Below the pieces are notes generated by a model that was not told where the DNA came from, did not search any database, and saw only the letters and a list, made by a program, of their open reading frames with translations. A stretch of DNA of 32,884 nucleotides from Gammaproteobacteria bacterium (lineage in GTDB: Bacteria; Pseudomonadota; Gammaproteobacteria; Pseudomonadales; Halieaceae). The position numbers and the translations under genes are program-made. Where the stretch lies: the NCBI GenBank assembly GCA_030433415.1, contig JAUIMF010000035.1, positions 1 through 32,884 on the forward strand, written 5' to 3'. This document shows, piece after piece, positions 1 to 7,432 of this stretch (position 1 is the first letter of the stretch; every line of letters starts with the position of its first letter).

Positions 1-248
1 CCAAGCCATGGTGGGGGAGACTCTGCTCTCGGCGTGGCTGCGTGTCGGGTGGGGGAAGGGTGCTAAGCCATGGTGGGGGAGACTCTGCTCTCGGCGTGGC
101 TGCGTGTCGGGTGGGGGAAGGGTGCCAAGCCATGGTGGGGGAGACTCTGCTCCCGGCGTGGCTGCGTGTCGGGAGGGTGACGGGTGCCAAGCCACGGTCG
201 GGGGTACTTTGTTCCCGTCTTACCTGCGGGTGGGATGGGGAAGATGGC
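1..248. repeat. 62-bp tandem repeat (minisatellite), about four units
   Basis: Four head-to-tail units begin at 1, 63, 125 and 187, each 62 bp long. Units 1 and 2 differ at one position, unit 3 has a few changes near its end, and unit 4 is strongly diverged, with only the start (CCAAGCCA) and the G-rich stretches still clear. The array begins at the window edge, so it probably extends to the left. Because 62 is not a multiple of three, each unit is read in a different frame. The open frames crossing it are therefore products of the repeat and not genes. The gradient from diverged to identical units fits recent amplification on the left side. No known function is recognised. Confidence 0.9.
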
Positions 249-276
249 CGTGGTTGGCACGGAGCCGGGGGAGCCA

Positions 277-339
277 ATCGGTGCCAGGTGCGGTAGCCGA
301 TCACCCAGATTCTTTTCGGCGGACGCGCCTGGCACCGAT
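277..339. repeat. 12-bp perfect inverted repeat, 39-bp spacer
   Basis: ATCGGTGCCAGG at 277-288 is the exact reverse complement of CCTGGCACCGAT at 328-339. The arms carry GGTGCC/GGCACC, which resembles the half-site of the NtrC sites found just downstream at 366-403. They could be weak extra NtrC contacts or the remains of a mobile or repeat sequence. The repeat itself is directly visible; any function is inferred. Confidence 0.5.
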
Positions 340-365
340 GGGCTTCCACGGCGGCGTTGATCAAA

Positions 366-382
366 TGCACCAATTCGGTGCC
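366..382. promoter_or_regulatory. NtrC binding site 1 upstream of glnA
   Basis: The 17-bp sequence TGCACCAATTCGGTGCC matches the NtrC enhancer consensus TGCACC-N5-GGTGCA with one mismatch. Its centre lies about 127 bp upstream of the start site predicted from the sigma-54 promoter at 475-490, a normal distance for an enhancer acting by DNA looping. It is 21 bp, two helical turns, from site 2, so two dimers would sit on the same face of the DNA. Confidence 0.85.
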
Positions 383-386
383 ATTT

Positions 387-403
387 CGCACCAAATGGAT
401 GCG
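387..403. promoter_or_regulatory. NtrC binding site 2 upstream of glnA
   Basis: CGCACCAAATGGATGCG has the same 6-N5-6 layout as site 1 but matches the consensus less well in the outer bases. Its centre is about 106 bp upstream of the predicted start site. A strong site and a weaker site in phase match the paired NtrC enhancers known from enterobacterial glnA promoters. Confidence 0.7.
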
Positions 404-474
404 AATTTCCAACATTCTCACCGATGACCAAACTAATGTGCATAATAATCAAGGCGTTACCAAAAGCACCACCA

Positions 475-490
475 TGGCACAGCTCTTGCT
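475..490 (+). promoter_or_regulatory. sigma-54 promoter of glnA
   Basis: TGGCAC at 475-480 and TTGCT at 486-490, separated by five bases, match the -24/-12 consensus TGGCAC-N5-TTGCW exactly. The start of transcription should fall near 501, giving a leader of roughly 83 nt before the glnA ATG. With the two NtrC sites upstream and ntrB/ntrC downstream in the same window, this indicates induction of glutamine synthetase under nitrogen limitation. Confidence 0.92.
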
Positions 491-583
491 GTTTCAAAGA
501 CCCTGATTCCTGATAAGGTGCAGCACTTTCGGGGCATAATCACCCGGGAGTGAGCACCATAAATCCCTAATGGAGGACCCAAG

Positions 584-1990
584 ATGTCAGAGAAGACTCT
601 GAACCTGATCAAGGAAAGCGAAGCGAGCTGGGTTGACCTGCGCTTCACCGACAGCCGCGGCAAGGAGCAGCACGTATCGATTCCCGCAACAGAGGTCGAC
701 GAGGACTTCTTTGAGGAAGGCAAGATGTTCGATGGCTCGTCCATCGCAGGCTGGAAAGGCATCAACGAGTCCGACATGATTCTCATGCCCGACGACAGTG
801 CCTCTGTGGTTGACCCCTTCACGGATGACACCACGGTCATCGTGCGCTGCGATATTGTGGAGCCCTCCACGATGCAGGGCTACGAGCGCGATCCCCGCTC
901 GGTGGCCAAGCGTGCCGAGGAGTACCTGGCATCCACGGGTATCGGCGACACCGCGTTCTTCGGTCCCGAGCCGGAGTTTTTCGTGTTTGATGACGTTAAG
1001 TGGCACGCCGACATGTCAGGCGCCGGCTACTCTATCAACTCCGAAGAAGCCGCGTGGGCCTCAAGCCACAGCTTTGACGACGGCAACATCGGCCACCGCC
1101 CCGGCGTGAAAGGCGGTTACTTCCCCGTTCCGCCCGTTGATTCACTGCACGACATTCGCGCTGCCATGTGCGCCGCAATGACCGAGATGGGCCTGGAAGT
1201 CGAAGTACACCACCACGAAGTCGGCACCGCCGGCCAGTGTGAGATCGGTGTCAAATTCAGCACGCTGGTACGTAAGGCTGACGAAGTACAGATCCTCAAG
1301 TACTGCGTACACAACGTGGCCCACGCCTACGGCAAAACCGCCACCTTCATGCCCAAGCCTCTCGTCGGCGACAACGGCTCAGGCATGCACGTGCACCAGT
1401 CCATCGCCAGCGGTGGTGAGAACACCTTTGCCGGCGACGGCTACGCCGGCCTTTCTGAAACCGCGCTTTACTACATCGGCGGTATCATCAAGCACGCCCG
1501 CGCCCTGAACGCATTCACCAACGCGTCCACCAACAGCTACAAGCGTCTGGTACCGGGCTTCGAAGCACCGGTCATGCTCGCCTACTCTGCGCGCAACCGC
1601 TCCGCCTCGATCCGTATTCCCTACGAGCCCAGCCCGAAGGGCAAGCGCGTAGAAGTACGCTTCCCCGATCCCACCGCCAACCCCTACCTCGCCTTCGCGG
1701 CGATGCTGATGGCGGGTATCGACGGTATCCAGAACAAGATCCACCCCGGCGATGCCGCCGACAAGGATCTGTACGATCTGCCCCCGGAAGAAGGCAAGGC
1801 GATTCCCACGGTTGCTTCCAGCCTGAGCATGGCCCTTGAAGCACTCGATGCGGACCGCGGCTTCCTGACCGCCGGTGGCGTGTTCACCGACGACATGATC
1901 GACGGTTACATCGAGCTCAAGAGCGAAGAGATCGAGAAACTCGACATGACGACGCACCCCGTCGAGTTCGACATGTACTACTCTGTTTGA
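584..1990 (+). CDS. glnA: Type I glutamine synthetase GlnA
   Basis: It joins ammonium to glutamate with ATP to form glutamine, the central step of nitrogen assimilation, and acts in the cytoplasm as a dodecamer. The protein has 468 residues, the usual GSI-beta length. Visible family marks are the beta-grasp start with FDGSSIAGW (49-57), the metal and ATP segment FGPEPEFF (126-133), [10 protein letters not shown] (264-273) and [10 protein letters not shown] (359-368). Tyr397 in LYDLPPEE is the site that the adenylyltransferase GlnE modifies in E. coli, at the same residue number, so the enzyme is probably under adenylylation control. The start is set by GGAGG at 572-576, a good distance before the ATG. 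It is transcribed alone from a sigma-54/NtrC promoter and ends at a strong terminator, so ntrBC is not simply co-transcribed with it. Confidence 0.98.
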   Translation: MSEKTLNLIKESEASWVDLRFTDSRGKEQHVSIPATEVDEDFFEEGKMFDGSSIAGWKGINESDMILMPDDSASVVDPFTDDTTVIVRCDIVEPSTMQGYERDPRSVAKRAEEYLASTGIGDTAFFGPEPEFFVFDDVKWHADMSGAGYSINSEEAAWASSHSFDDGNIGHRPGVKGGYFPVPPVDSLHDIRAAMCAAMTEMGLEVEVHHHEVGTAGQCEIGVKFSTLVRKADEVQILKYCVHNVAHAYGKTATFMPKPLVGDNGSGMHVHQSIASGGENTFAGDGYAGLSETALYYIGGIIKHARALNAFTNASTNSYKRLVPGFEAPVMLAYSARNRSASIRIPYEPSPKGKRVEVRFPDPTANPYLAFAAMLMAGIDGIQNKIHPGDAADKDLYDLPPEEGKAIPTVASSLSMALEALDADRGFLTAGGVFTDDMIDGYIELKSEEIEKLDMTTHPVEFDMYYSV

Positions 1991-2010
1991 GCCGACCACG
2001 GCTGACGCGA

Positions 2011-2037
2011 ACCCGCTCTTCGGAGCGGGTTTTTTTT
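2011..2037 (+). terminator. Rho-independent terminator of glnA
   Basis: A perfect 8-bp stem (ACCCGCTC / GAGCGGGT) closes a TTCG tetraloop and is followed directly by seven further T residues. It lies 20 bp after the glnA stop codon and is the clearest intrinsic terminator in the window. Confidence 0.95.
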
Positions 2038-2081
2038 GCCCTGAATTCTGCTACGGTGAGTAAAACAGCGGGTATTTAACG

Positions 2082-2642
2082 ATGCGAACTTTACTCTTCG
2101 GCTCGGTAACGGCACTTCTTCTGGCGCCCGGCTTGTCGCTCGCTCCCGCTGCCTGGAGCCAGATTTACAAGGTGACCGACGACGAAAAAGGCGTTGTATT
2201 CACGGACCGCCCACCGACGGTAAGCAACGCTCCGCAGTCGACCGTGGAACGCGTGGAGTTGCAGGACACCAACACGGCGGCACCCGTCGCCGTCAGGCCA
2301 AAAGCCCCTGAGGCCACCCTGACTCCTCAGCAGGAAGAAGCGCCCGCACCCAGCGTGCAGATCACCACACCAGCCAATGAAACCACCATTGCCATGGGTC
2401 CCGGCAACTTTGCCGTAAGCGCCACCGCCACCCCGCCCCTGGAGCGGCACGAACGGCTGGAACTGCTGATGGACGGGCAGGCGATCGGCGCCGCGCAAAA
2501 TTCGTCCAGTTGGTTCATCGAGGGCGCGTTACGCGGCCCCCATGACCTGGTGGTGCGCCGCACCACCTCCCGCGGCAAGACTGTCGCGGTCTCAGACTCA
2601 GTGCGTGTATACGTGCTGCGCCCCTCTATCATCCGCCGCTGA
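2082..2642 (+). CDS. Exported DUF4124-domain protein
   Basis: A 186-residue protein with an N-terminal signal peptide (about residues 1-26, cleavage likely near AAWS-Q). The DUF4124 signature follows at 27-45: IYKVTDDEKGVVFTDRPP. A Pro/Ala/Gln-rich linker leads to a beta-rich C-terminal half (about 90-182) that resembles an Ig-like fold. DUF4124 proteins are common in gammaproteobacteria, often next to glnA, but their role is not known; a place in the periplasm is likely. It sits between glnA and ntrB on the same strand but is separated from glnA by a terminator. No good ribosome binding site is visible, so the start rests on the signal peptide. Domain assignment is firm, function unknown. 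Confidence 0.85.
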   Translation: MRTLLFGSVTALLLAPGLSLAPAAWSQIYKVTDDEKGVVFTDRPPTVSNAPQSTVERVELQDTNTAAPVAVRPKAPEATLTPQQEEAPAPSVQITTPANETTIAMGPGNFAVSATATPPLERHERLELLMDGQAIGAAQNSSSWFIEGALRGPHDLVVRRTTSRGKTVAVSDSVRVYVLRPSIIRR

Positions 2643-2771
2643 GACCTGCACAACACCCACCCCTCGCACCGGCCGTGGCTGTCGGGGCAGTTTGTCGCAC
2701 AAAAAAACGCCTCATAATGGTGCAAACGCGTTATCCTTCGCTCATGGCGCATTCAGGGCAGCTGCCATGAC

Positions 2772-2819
2772 TTATAAATGTAAGTACTTACTTTCATACT
2801 AAGGTAAAGGTAGCCTTTA
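2772..2819 (+). promoter_or_regulatory. AT-rich control region with two palindromes before ntrB
   Basis: The 271-bp gap between the DUF4124 gene and ntrB contains a sharply AT-rich stretch (about 2765-2850) in otherwise GC-rich DNA. It holds a perfect palindrome GTAAGTACTTAC (2780-2791) and an inverted repeat TAAAGG-TAG-CCTTTA (2805-2819). A weak promoter can be drawn: TTATAA (2772-2777), 17 bp, CATACT (2795-2800). The first palindrome would then lie between -35 and -10, a classic repressor position. An NtrC-like half-site GGTGCA lies near 2719-2724, but its partner half is poor. The palindromes are visible; promoter and operator roles are inferred. Confidence 0.4.
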
Positions 2820-2913
2820 TTTAAAACTATTTATTCTTCAATCTTGATAGATGGCGCTGATCTTGCTTCATTTCTAGGCACAGTGAACCAAATCAGTGGC
2901 AAACTGATATTCA

Positions 2914-3957
2914 ATGCTTCAACAAGACATTATCGACAACATCAGCAGCGGTATTATCGGGCTCGATGCATCGCATCGTGTGCGCCTGATCAATCCCGCT
3001 GCGGAAGCCCTGCTGCAGCTTTCCGAAGCCCGGCTGATCGGCCAGAAGATCAGTGAACTGGATACGCCAGACATGCCCTGGTCCTCCTCGCTGGAGCAGG
3101 CGGTCTCTGAGGGCCGGGCGATTGTGCGCCGCGGCCTGGTACTGGCTATGCGCGACGGCAAACCGGTGCAGGCCGATATGACCCTCACCCCATTGACCCA
3201 GTCCACGCTGGCCTTTCTGATTGAACTGCAGCCTGTAGACCGGCTCTTGCGCATCAGCCGCGAAGAGAACCAGTTGAACGCCCAGGAAACCACGCGGCAC
3301 GTCGTCCGCGGCCTGGCCCACGAGATCAAGAACCCCCTGGGCGGAATCCGCGGCGCCGCCCAATTGCTGGAGCGTGAACTGCCCGAGGGGCATTTGCAGG
3401 AATACACCGGCATCGTCATTCAGGAGGCGGATCGGCTGCGCAATCTGGTGGACCGGCTGCTAGGACCCAACACACAACCGACCATCGAAACCCTGAACGT
3501 GCACGAGATCCTCGAACACGTATTGCAGCTGATCTGCGTCGAGGCCGGCAAACGCCTGAGCCTGTTGCGGGACTATGACCCCAGTCTGCCCGAGCTTCAG
3601 GGTGACCGGGGCCAGCTCATCCAGGCGCTGCTGAACATTCTGCGCAACGCGCTGCAGGCGACCGAGGACCTGCCGCGCTGTGAGATCACCCTGCGGACGC
3701 GGTCCCAGCGTCAGTTCACGATAGGCGAGAAGCGCCACCGTCTGGTTTGCCGCATCGACATTGTCGACAACGGTCCAGGCATTCCGCCAGAGCTGCAAGA
3801 GACGCTGTTTGTGCCCATGATCAGTGGCCGCGCCGAGGGCACGGGACTTGGACTGTCGATCTCGCAATCCATCGTGCACCGCCACGGCGGCCTGCTGACC
3901 TGCGAAAGCCGGCCCGGCGAAACCACTTTCACCCTTTACCTACCCATGGACAACTGA
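2914..3957 (+). CDS. glnL: Nitrogen regulation sensor histidine kinase NtrB (GlnL)
   Basis: It senses nitrogen status through the PII protein and phosphorylates or dephosphorylates NtrC. The protein has 347 residues, close to the E. coli enzyme, with no membrane segment. An N-terminal PAS domain (about 1-110) precedes the H-box VRGLAHEIKNPLGG with phospho-acceptor His136. The ATP-binding domain shows NILRNALQA (N box), DNGPGIP (G1) and GTGLGLSI (G2). An in-frame stop at 2905-2907 excludes a longer start at the nearest upstream codons, so ATG 2914 is the likely start despite a weak ribosome binding site. The stop codon is two bases before the ntrC ATG, so the two are translationally coupled. 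The gene is also called ntrB. Confidence 0.96.
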   Translation: MLQQDIIDNISSGIIGLDASHRVRLINPAAEALLQLSEARLIGQKISELDTPDMPWSSSLEQAVSEGRAIVRRGLVLAMRDGKPVQADMTLTPLTQSTLAFLIELQPVDRLLRISREENQLNAQETTRHVVRGLAHEIKNPLGGIRGAAQLLERELPEGHLQEYTGIVIQEADRLRNLVDRLLGPNTQPTIETLNVHEILEHVLQLICVEAGKRLSLLRDYDPSLPELQGDRGQLIQALLNILRNALQATEDLPRCEITLRTRSQRQFTIGEKRHRLVCRIDIVDNGPGIPPELQETLFVPMISGRAEGTGLGLSISQSIVHRHGGLLTCESRPGETTFTLYLPMDN

Positions 3958-3959
3958 CT

Positions 3960-5375
3960 ATGCAAATCACCGGTACGGTCTGGGTCGTTGACGATGACCA
4001 GTCAATCCGCTGGGTTCTGGAGCGCGCGCTCACCCAGGCGGGCATAGCCCGCGAGTGTTTCAGCGATGCGGAGTCCCTGCTGCGACGCATGGAGGCCGAG
4101 CAACCCGACGTGGTCATTTCAGATATCCGCATGCCCGGCATCGACGGTTTTGAGCTGTTGCAACGTATTCAGGAAGCGCATCCGGACATGCCCGTGATCA
4201 TCACCACGGCGCACTCGGACCTGGACAGCGCCGTGGCCTCGTACCAGCAGGGGGCGTTTGAATACCTGCCCAAACCCTTCGACATCGACGAAGTCATTGC
4301 GGTAACCGAGCGTGCCCTCGCCCAGGCCCGGGAACGCGCCCGGGCCAGCTTTCGCCCGTCGGTGCGCACCACCCCCTCGCCCGAGATCATTGGCGAAGCG
4401 CCGGCGATGCAGGAGGTGTTTCGCGCCATCGGCCGCCTTGCTCACAGCAACATTACGGTACTGATCAACGGCGAATCCGGCACCGGTAAAGAGCTGGTCG
4501 CGCGCGCCCTGCATCGTCACAGCCCGCGCGCCTCGGCCCCGTTCATCGCCCTGAACATGGCCGCCATTCCCCGCGACCTCATGGAGTCGGAACTGTTTGG
4601 CCACGAGAAGGGCGCGTTCACCGGTGCCAACACCCGCCGTGAGGGCCGCTTCGAGCAGGCCAATGGTGGCACGCTCTTTTTGGACGAGATCGGCGATATG
4701 CCCGCCGAAACCCAGACGCGACTGCTACGGGTGCTGGCCGATGGGGAGTTTTATCGCGTGGGTGGTCATACGTCGCTGCGTGCAGATGTTCGCATCATCG
4801 CCGCCACGCACCAGGACCTTGAGGGTCTGGTGCGCCGTGGTGACTTCCGCGAGGATCTGTTTCACCGCCTGAACGTCATCCGCATTCACATTCCGCGCCT
4901 GTCAGAACGTCGCGAAGACATTCCCAAACTCATGAGCTTCTTCTTCGAGAAGGCGGCACAGGAGCTGGGGGGCGCACCGAAGGTACTGCTACCCGACACA
5001 CAGAATTTTCTCATGTCGCTGGAATGGCCGGGCAACGTGCGTCAGCTCGAGAACACCTGTCGCTGGTTGACGGTGATGGCCTCGGGCCGGGAGATTCACT
5101 TGTCGGACCTGCCTCCTGAGCTGGGCCGTACAGAAGAAGCCACCGGAGCGGACCAGGAAACACACTGGCAGGAACTGCTGTGCCAGTGGGCCCGCAACGA
5201 ACTGGTGAGCGGCAAGAACCACATTCTGCGCGAGGCGGTGCCCGCCTTCGAACGCGCGCTGATCGACGTTGCCCTCGCCCACACCCGCGGACGCAAACGC
5301 GACGCGGCGGAGCTGTTGGGCTGGGGCCGCAATACGCTGACGCGCAAGATGAAAGAACTGTCCATGGACGGTTGA
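3960..5375 (+). CDS. glnG: Nitrogen regulation response regulator NtrC (GlnG)
   Basis: The enhancer-binding activator of sigma-54 promoters, including the one before glnA. From ATG 3960 it has 471 residues (E. coli 469). An open frame continues further upstream inside ntrB, but the receiver domain begins at this ATG. Receiver: phospho-acceptor Asp55 in VISDIRMPG, Lys105 in PKPF. AAA+ domain: Walker A GESGTGKE (171-178), the sigma-54 contact loop GAFTGA (218-223), Walker B TLFLDEIGD (238-246). A Fis-type helix-turn-helix lies at the C-terminus (RDAAELLGWGRNTLTRKM). It follows ntrB by two bases and precedes trmL by three, so the three genes form one operon. The gene is also called ntrC. Confidence 0.97.
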   Translation: MQITGTVWVVDDDQSIRWVLERALTQAGIARECFSDAESLLRRMEAEQPDVVISDIRMPGIDGFELLQRIQEAHPDMPVIITTAHSDLDSAVASYQQGAFEYLPKPFDIDEVIAVTERALAQARERARASFRPSVRTTPSPEIIGEAPAMQEVFRAIGRLAHSNITVLINGESGTGKELVARALHRHSPRASAPFIALNMAAIPRDLMESELFGHEKGAFTGANTRREGRFEQANGGTLFLDEIGDMPAETQTRLLRVLADGEFYRVGGHTSLRADVRIIAATHQDLEGLVRRGDFREDLFHRLNVIRIHIPRLSERREDIPKLMSFFFEKAAQELGGAPKVLLPDTQNFLMSLEWPGNVRQLENTCRWLTVMASGREIHLSDLPPELGRTEEATGADQETHWQELLCQWARNELVSGKNHILREAVPAFERALIDVALAHTRGRKRDAAELLGWGRNTLTRKMKELSMDG

Positions 5376-5378
5376 GCA

Positions 5379-5840
5379 ATGCTGCACATCGGCCTGTATG
5401 AGCCGGAGATTCCACCCAATACCGGCAACATCATGCGCTTATGCGCCAATACAGGCTGCGCCCTGCATCTGATCAAGCCGCTGGGGTTTTCACTCGAAGA
5501 GAAACAGCTGCGACGTGCGGGGTTGGACTACCGCGATCTCGCCACCGTAACGGTGCACGACAACCTACCTGCGTTGATCGAACACCTTGAGCAACCCCGT
5601 ACCTGGGCCTTCACGACCAAGGCTGACAGGCGCTACACCGATGCGGCGTACGCGGCCGGGGACCTGTTGCTGTTCGGCCCCGAAACCCGGGGACTGCCCC
5701 AAACCGTACTCGAAGAGCGGGGTTCCCACTGCCTGCGCGTGCCCATGAAGACCGACAGCCGCAGCCTCAACCTGAGCAACACCGTCGCCCTGGTAGCCTA
5801 CGAAGGACTACGCCAACTGGGTTTTGGGGATCTGATCTGA
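5379..5840 (+). CDS. trmL: tRNA (cytidine/uridine-34-2'-O-)-methyltransferase TrmL
   Basis: It methylates the ribose of the wobble base in certain leucine tRNAs using S-adenosylmethionine. The 153-residue length is typical. It is a minimal SPOUT enzyme with no RNA-binding extension. The trefoil-knot motifs are clear: NTGNIMRLCANTG (17-29), LFGPETRGLP near the middle and SRSLNLSNTVALV near the end, which form the cofactor pocket. It starts three bases after the ntrC stop. The link to nitrogen regulation looks like a matter of conserved order, since trmL also neighbours the secB/grxC region in other gammaproteobacteria. Confidence 0.96.
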   Translation: MLHIGLYEPEIPPNTGNIMRLCANTGCALHLIKPLGFSLEEKQLRRAGLDYRDLATVTVHDNLPALIEHLEQPRTWAFTTKADRRYTDAAYAAGDLLLFGPETRGLPQTVLEERGSHCLRVPMKTDSRSLNLSNTVALVAYEGLRQLGFGDLI

Positions 5841-5863
5841 CCCGTCACCGACCGGATCAGGAA

Positions 5864-5886
5864 CGCCGCCCGGGGTTCGGGCGGCG
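5864..5886. terminator. Hairpin between convergent trmL and secB
   Basis: A perfect 9-bp GC stem (CGCCGCCCG / CGGGCGGCG) with a 5-nt loop lies between the trmL stop and the secB stop, which face each other. It has no T run on either side, so it is at best a weak or Rho-assisted bidirectional terminator. Confidence 0.5.
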
Positions 5887-5897
5887 CCGGGGAGCGA

Positions 5898-6386
5898 TCA
5901 GTGCGCGGCTTCGCCGCCTGCGGCCTGCTGCTCCGCCTGCTGACGCAGGGCCTGTTCGTACAGTGCTTCAAAGTTCACCGGCGCGAGCATCACCGGCGGA
6001 AAACCACCTTTGACGACCAGGGAGTCGATGTTCTCGCGAGCGTACGGGAACAGGATGTTCGGTGCGGCGGTGCCGAGCACACGACGGAGTTGGTCTTCGT
6101 CGAAGCCGACGATCGAAAAAATACCCGCTTGCTGCACTTCTACAAGAAACGCGGTTTCTTCATCGATCTTGGCGGTCAGCGTGATGCTAAGCACGACTTC
6201 GTAGTTGCCCTGCTCATCGATGGTGTTGCTACGCGTATTCAGGTCTACGTTGACCTTCGGCTGCCACTGCTTCTTGAACACGCCTGGGGTGCTCGGTGAC
6301 TCGAAGGAAAGGTCCTTGTTGTAGATGCGCTGCATTACAAACTGCTGCTGCGCTTGTCCCTGGGCGGCTACCTGTTCGTCGGCCAT
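5898..6386 (-). CDS. secB: Protein-export chaperone SecB
   Basis: A cytoplasmic tetrameric chaperone that keeps precursor proteins unfolded and hands them to SecA for export. It has 162 residues, the usual length. The family core runs from QFVMQRIYNKDLSFESP (15-31) through the VNVDL and beta-sheet segments to ILFPYARE and the PPVMLAPVNF helix start. The C-terminal tail is Gln/Ala-rich. An AAGGAG ribosome binding site sits just upstream on the minus strand. It is the last gene of the leftward rhodanese-grxC-secB operon, the same order as in E. coli (yibN-grxC-secB); the gpsA gene that follows secB there is absent here. Confidence 0.97.
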   Translation of the reverse strand: MADEQVAAQGQAQQQFVMQRIYNKDLSFESPSTPGVFKKQWQPKVNVDLNTRSNTIDEQGNYEVVLSITLTAKIDEETAFLVEVQQAGIFSIVGFDEDQLRRVLGTAAPNILFPYARENIDSLVVKGGFPPVMLAPVNFEALYEQALRQQAEQQAAGGEAAH

Positions 6387-6426
6387 GATGTAACTCCTTG
6401 ATTTGGATTAAATTGGAATGTGTCGT

Positions 6427-6690
6427 TCAGTTAGCGGCGCTCAGCAGGCGATCCAGCTCGCCACTGCTGTCCAGTGCCGCAAGGTCCGTGTAGCCCCCAA
6501 CGTGGGTGTCTCCCACCCAGATCTGGGGAACCGTGCGCTGCCCCGCCAGCTCGGTCATATGCCGGCGCAATTCGGGATTGCCATCCACGGGGATTTCTTC
6601 GTAGGCCACGTCCTTCGCACGCAGCAGGCGACGCGCTGCCATGCAGTAGGGGCAGAAACGTGTCGAGTACATAACTACGGCGGCGGTCAT
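6427..6690 (-). CDS. grxC: Glutaredoxin 3 (GrxC)
   Basis: A glutathione-dependent thiol-disulfide reductase of the cytoplasm. From the ATG at 6690 it has 87 residues, the normal size for glutaredoxin 3. A longer open frame upstream would add unrelated residues overlapping the rhodanese gene. The dithiol active site is CPYC at 13-16, followed by the glutathione-binding TVP (residues 53-55) and GGYTDL (65-70). It begins 8 bp after the rhodanese stop codon and lies about 40 bp before secB, so it is in the same leftward operon. Confidence 0.96.
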   Translation of the reverse strand: MTAAVVMYSTRFCPYCMAARRLLRAKDVAYEEIPVDGNPELRRHMTELAGQRTVPQIWVGDTHVGGYTDLAALDSSGELDRLLSAAN

Positions 6691-6698
6691 GAATCGCG

Positions 6699-7115
6699 CT
6701 ATTTTGCGACGGTGGGCAGTTGGAGGTTGGACCACTCCATCATGCCACCGGCCATTTTGTACACGCGATTGAAGCCCGCGGCGCGCAACTGCTTGCCCGC
6801 CGTGCCGGCCTGCTGGCCCATGTTGCAAACGAGCACCACGGGCTTGTCGCGGTAGCTTTCGAGCTCACCCTGGCGCGCGGCCAGCTTCGCCGTTGGGATG
6901 TGCACGGCATCAACGATGTGACCCTGCTTGAACGCGGCGGCGTCGCGCAGGTCCACAAACACGCCGGATTCGGCGTTCACCAGGTTGATCGCCTGCTGTG
7001 GACTCACGGCAGGGCCCGCCTTACGGCTCTCGTGATTGATCAGCATGGCGATGGCCACCAGCAGTGCTCCCATCAGCATCCACTGCTCGGCGGCGAATTC
7101 CAGAAAAAGTTCCAT
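6699..7115 (-). CDS. Membrane-anchored rhodanese-like protein (YibN type)
   Basis: A 138-residue protein with one N-terminal membrane segment (about 10-27) followed by a single rhodanese domain. The active-site loop VCNMGQQAG contains Cys97, the expected persulfide-carrying residue, and the domain ends with GGMMEW, typical of the family. The soluble domain probably faces the cytoplasm. It is first in the operon with grxC and secB, matching yibN in E. coli. The physiological sulfur acceptor is not known. The ATG at 7115 gives the complete anchor. Confidence 0.92.
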   Translation of the reverse strand: MELFLEFAAEQWMLMGALLVAIAMLINHESRKAGPAVSPQQAINLVNAESGVFVDLRDAAAFKQGHIVDAVHIPTAKLAARQGELESYRDKPVVLVCNMGQQAGTAGKQLRAAGFNRVYKMAGGMMEWSNLQLPTVAK

Positions 7116-7432
7116 GGATAGTGCTTGTGACTCGGGTCGGGTTGGCGATCAGTGGGTGCTTGCGCGGCCCTGCGGATCGTCGGACTGGGGTGAAAAAGGT
7201 CGCGGATTATAACCCCTGCCCCGTATTGGCTCCACCCTCTCAAGACCCCGCTCAAGCCCCATCGCTAGCCCCCTCTCGCGCCCCCTCTGGTGCGACCGCC
7301 AGGTCCGCTGGTTTCCGTCCAAGCCTAGGCGACGGGTACGGGCAACCGCTACACTTCGACGTCGCGGGGTATCGAACGCCCCGGACCACGGCCCCGACGC
7401 TGCAAATCACGTAAATACTGGACATCTGGCTC
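7116..7432. other. Divergent intergenic region between rhodanese and gpmI
   Basis: These 317 bp hold no convincing gene. A pyrimidine-rich tract lies at about 7231-7290. The only promoter-like element I find is a minus-strand TATAAT (see 7206-7211). No clear promoter was found for gpmI, whose ATG also lacks a strong ribosome binding site. Confidence 0.6.
7206..7211 (-). promoter_or_regulatory. Candidate -10 element for the rhodanese-grxC-secB operon
   Basis: A perfect TATAAT reads leftward about 90 bp before the rhodanese start. The -35 position 17 bp further (TGGAGC on the minus strand) is weak, so the call rests mostly on the -10 and its placement. Confidence 0.4.

Noticed and set aside
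8..497. Open frames of 84 to 144 codons across the left-edge repeat on both strands
   Set aside because: They arise from a 62-bp repeat read in rotating frames, have no ribosome binding site, and cross the NtrC enhancer; no protein family is recognisable.
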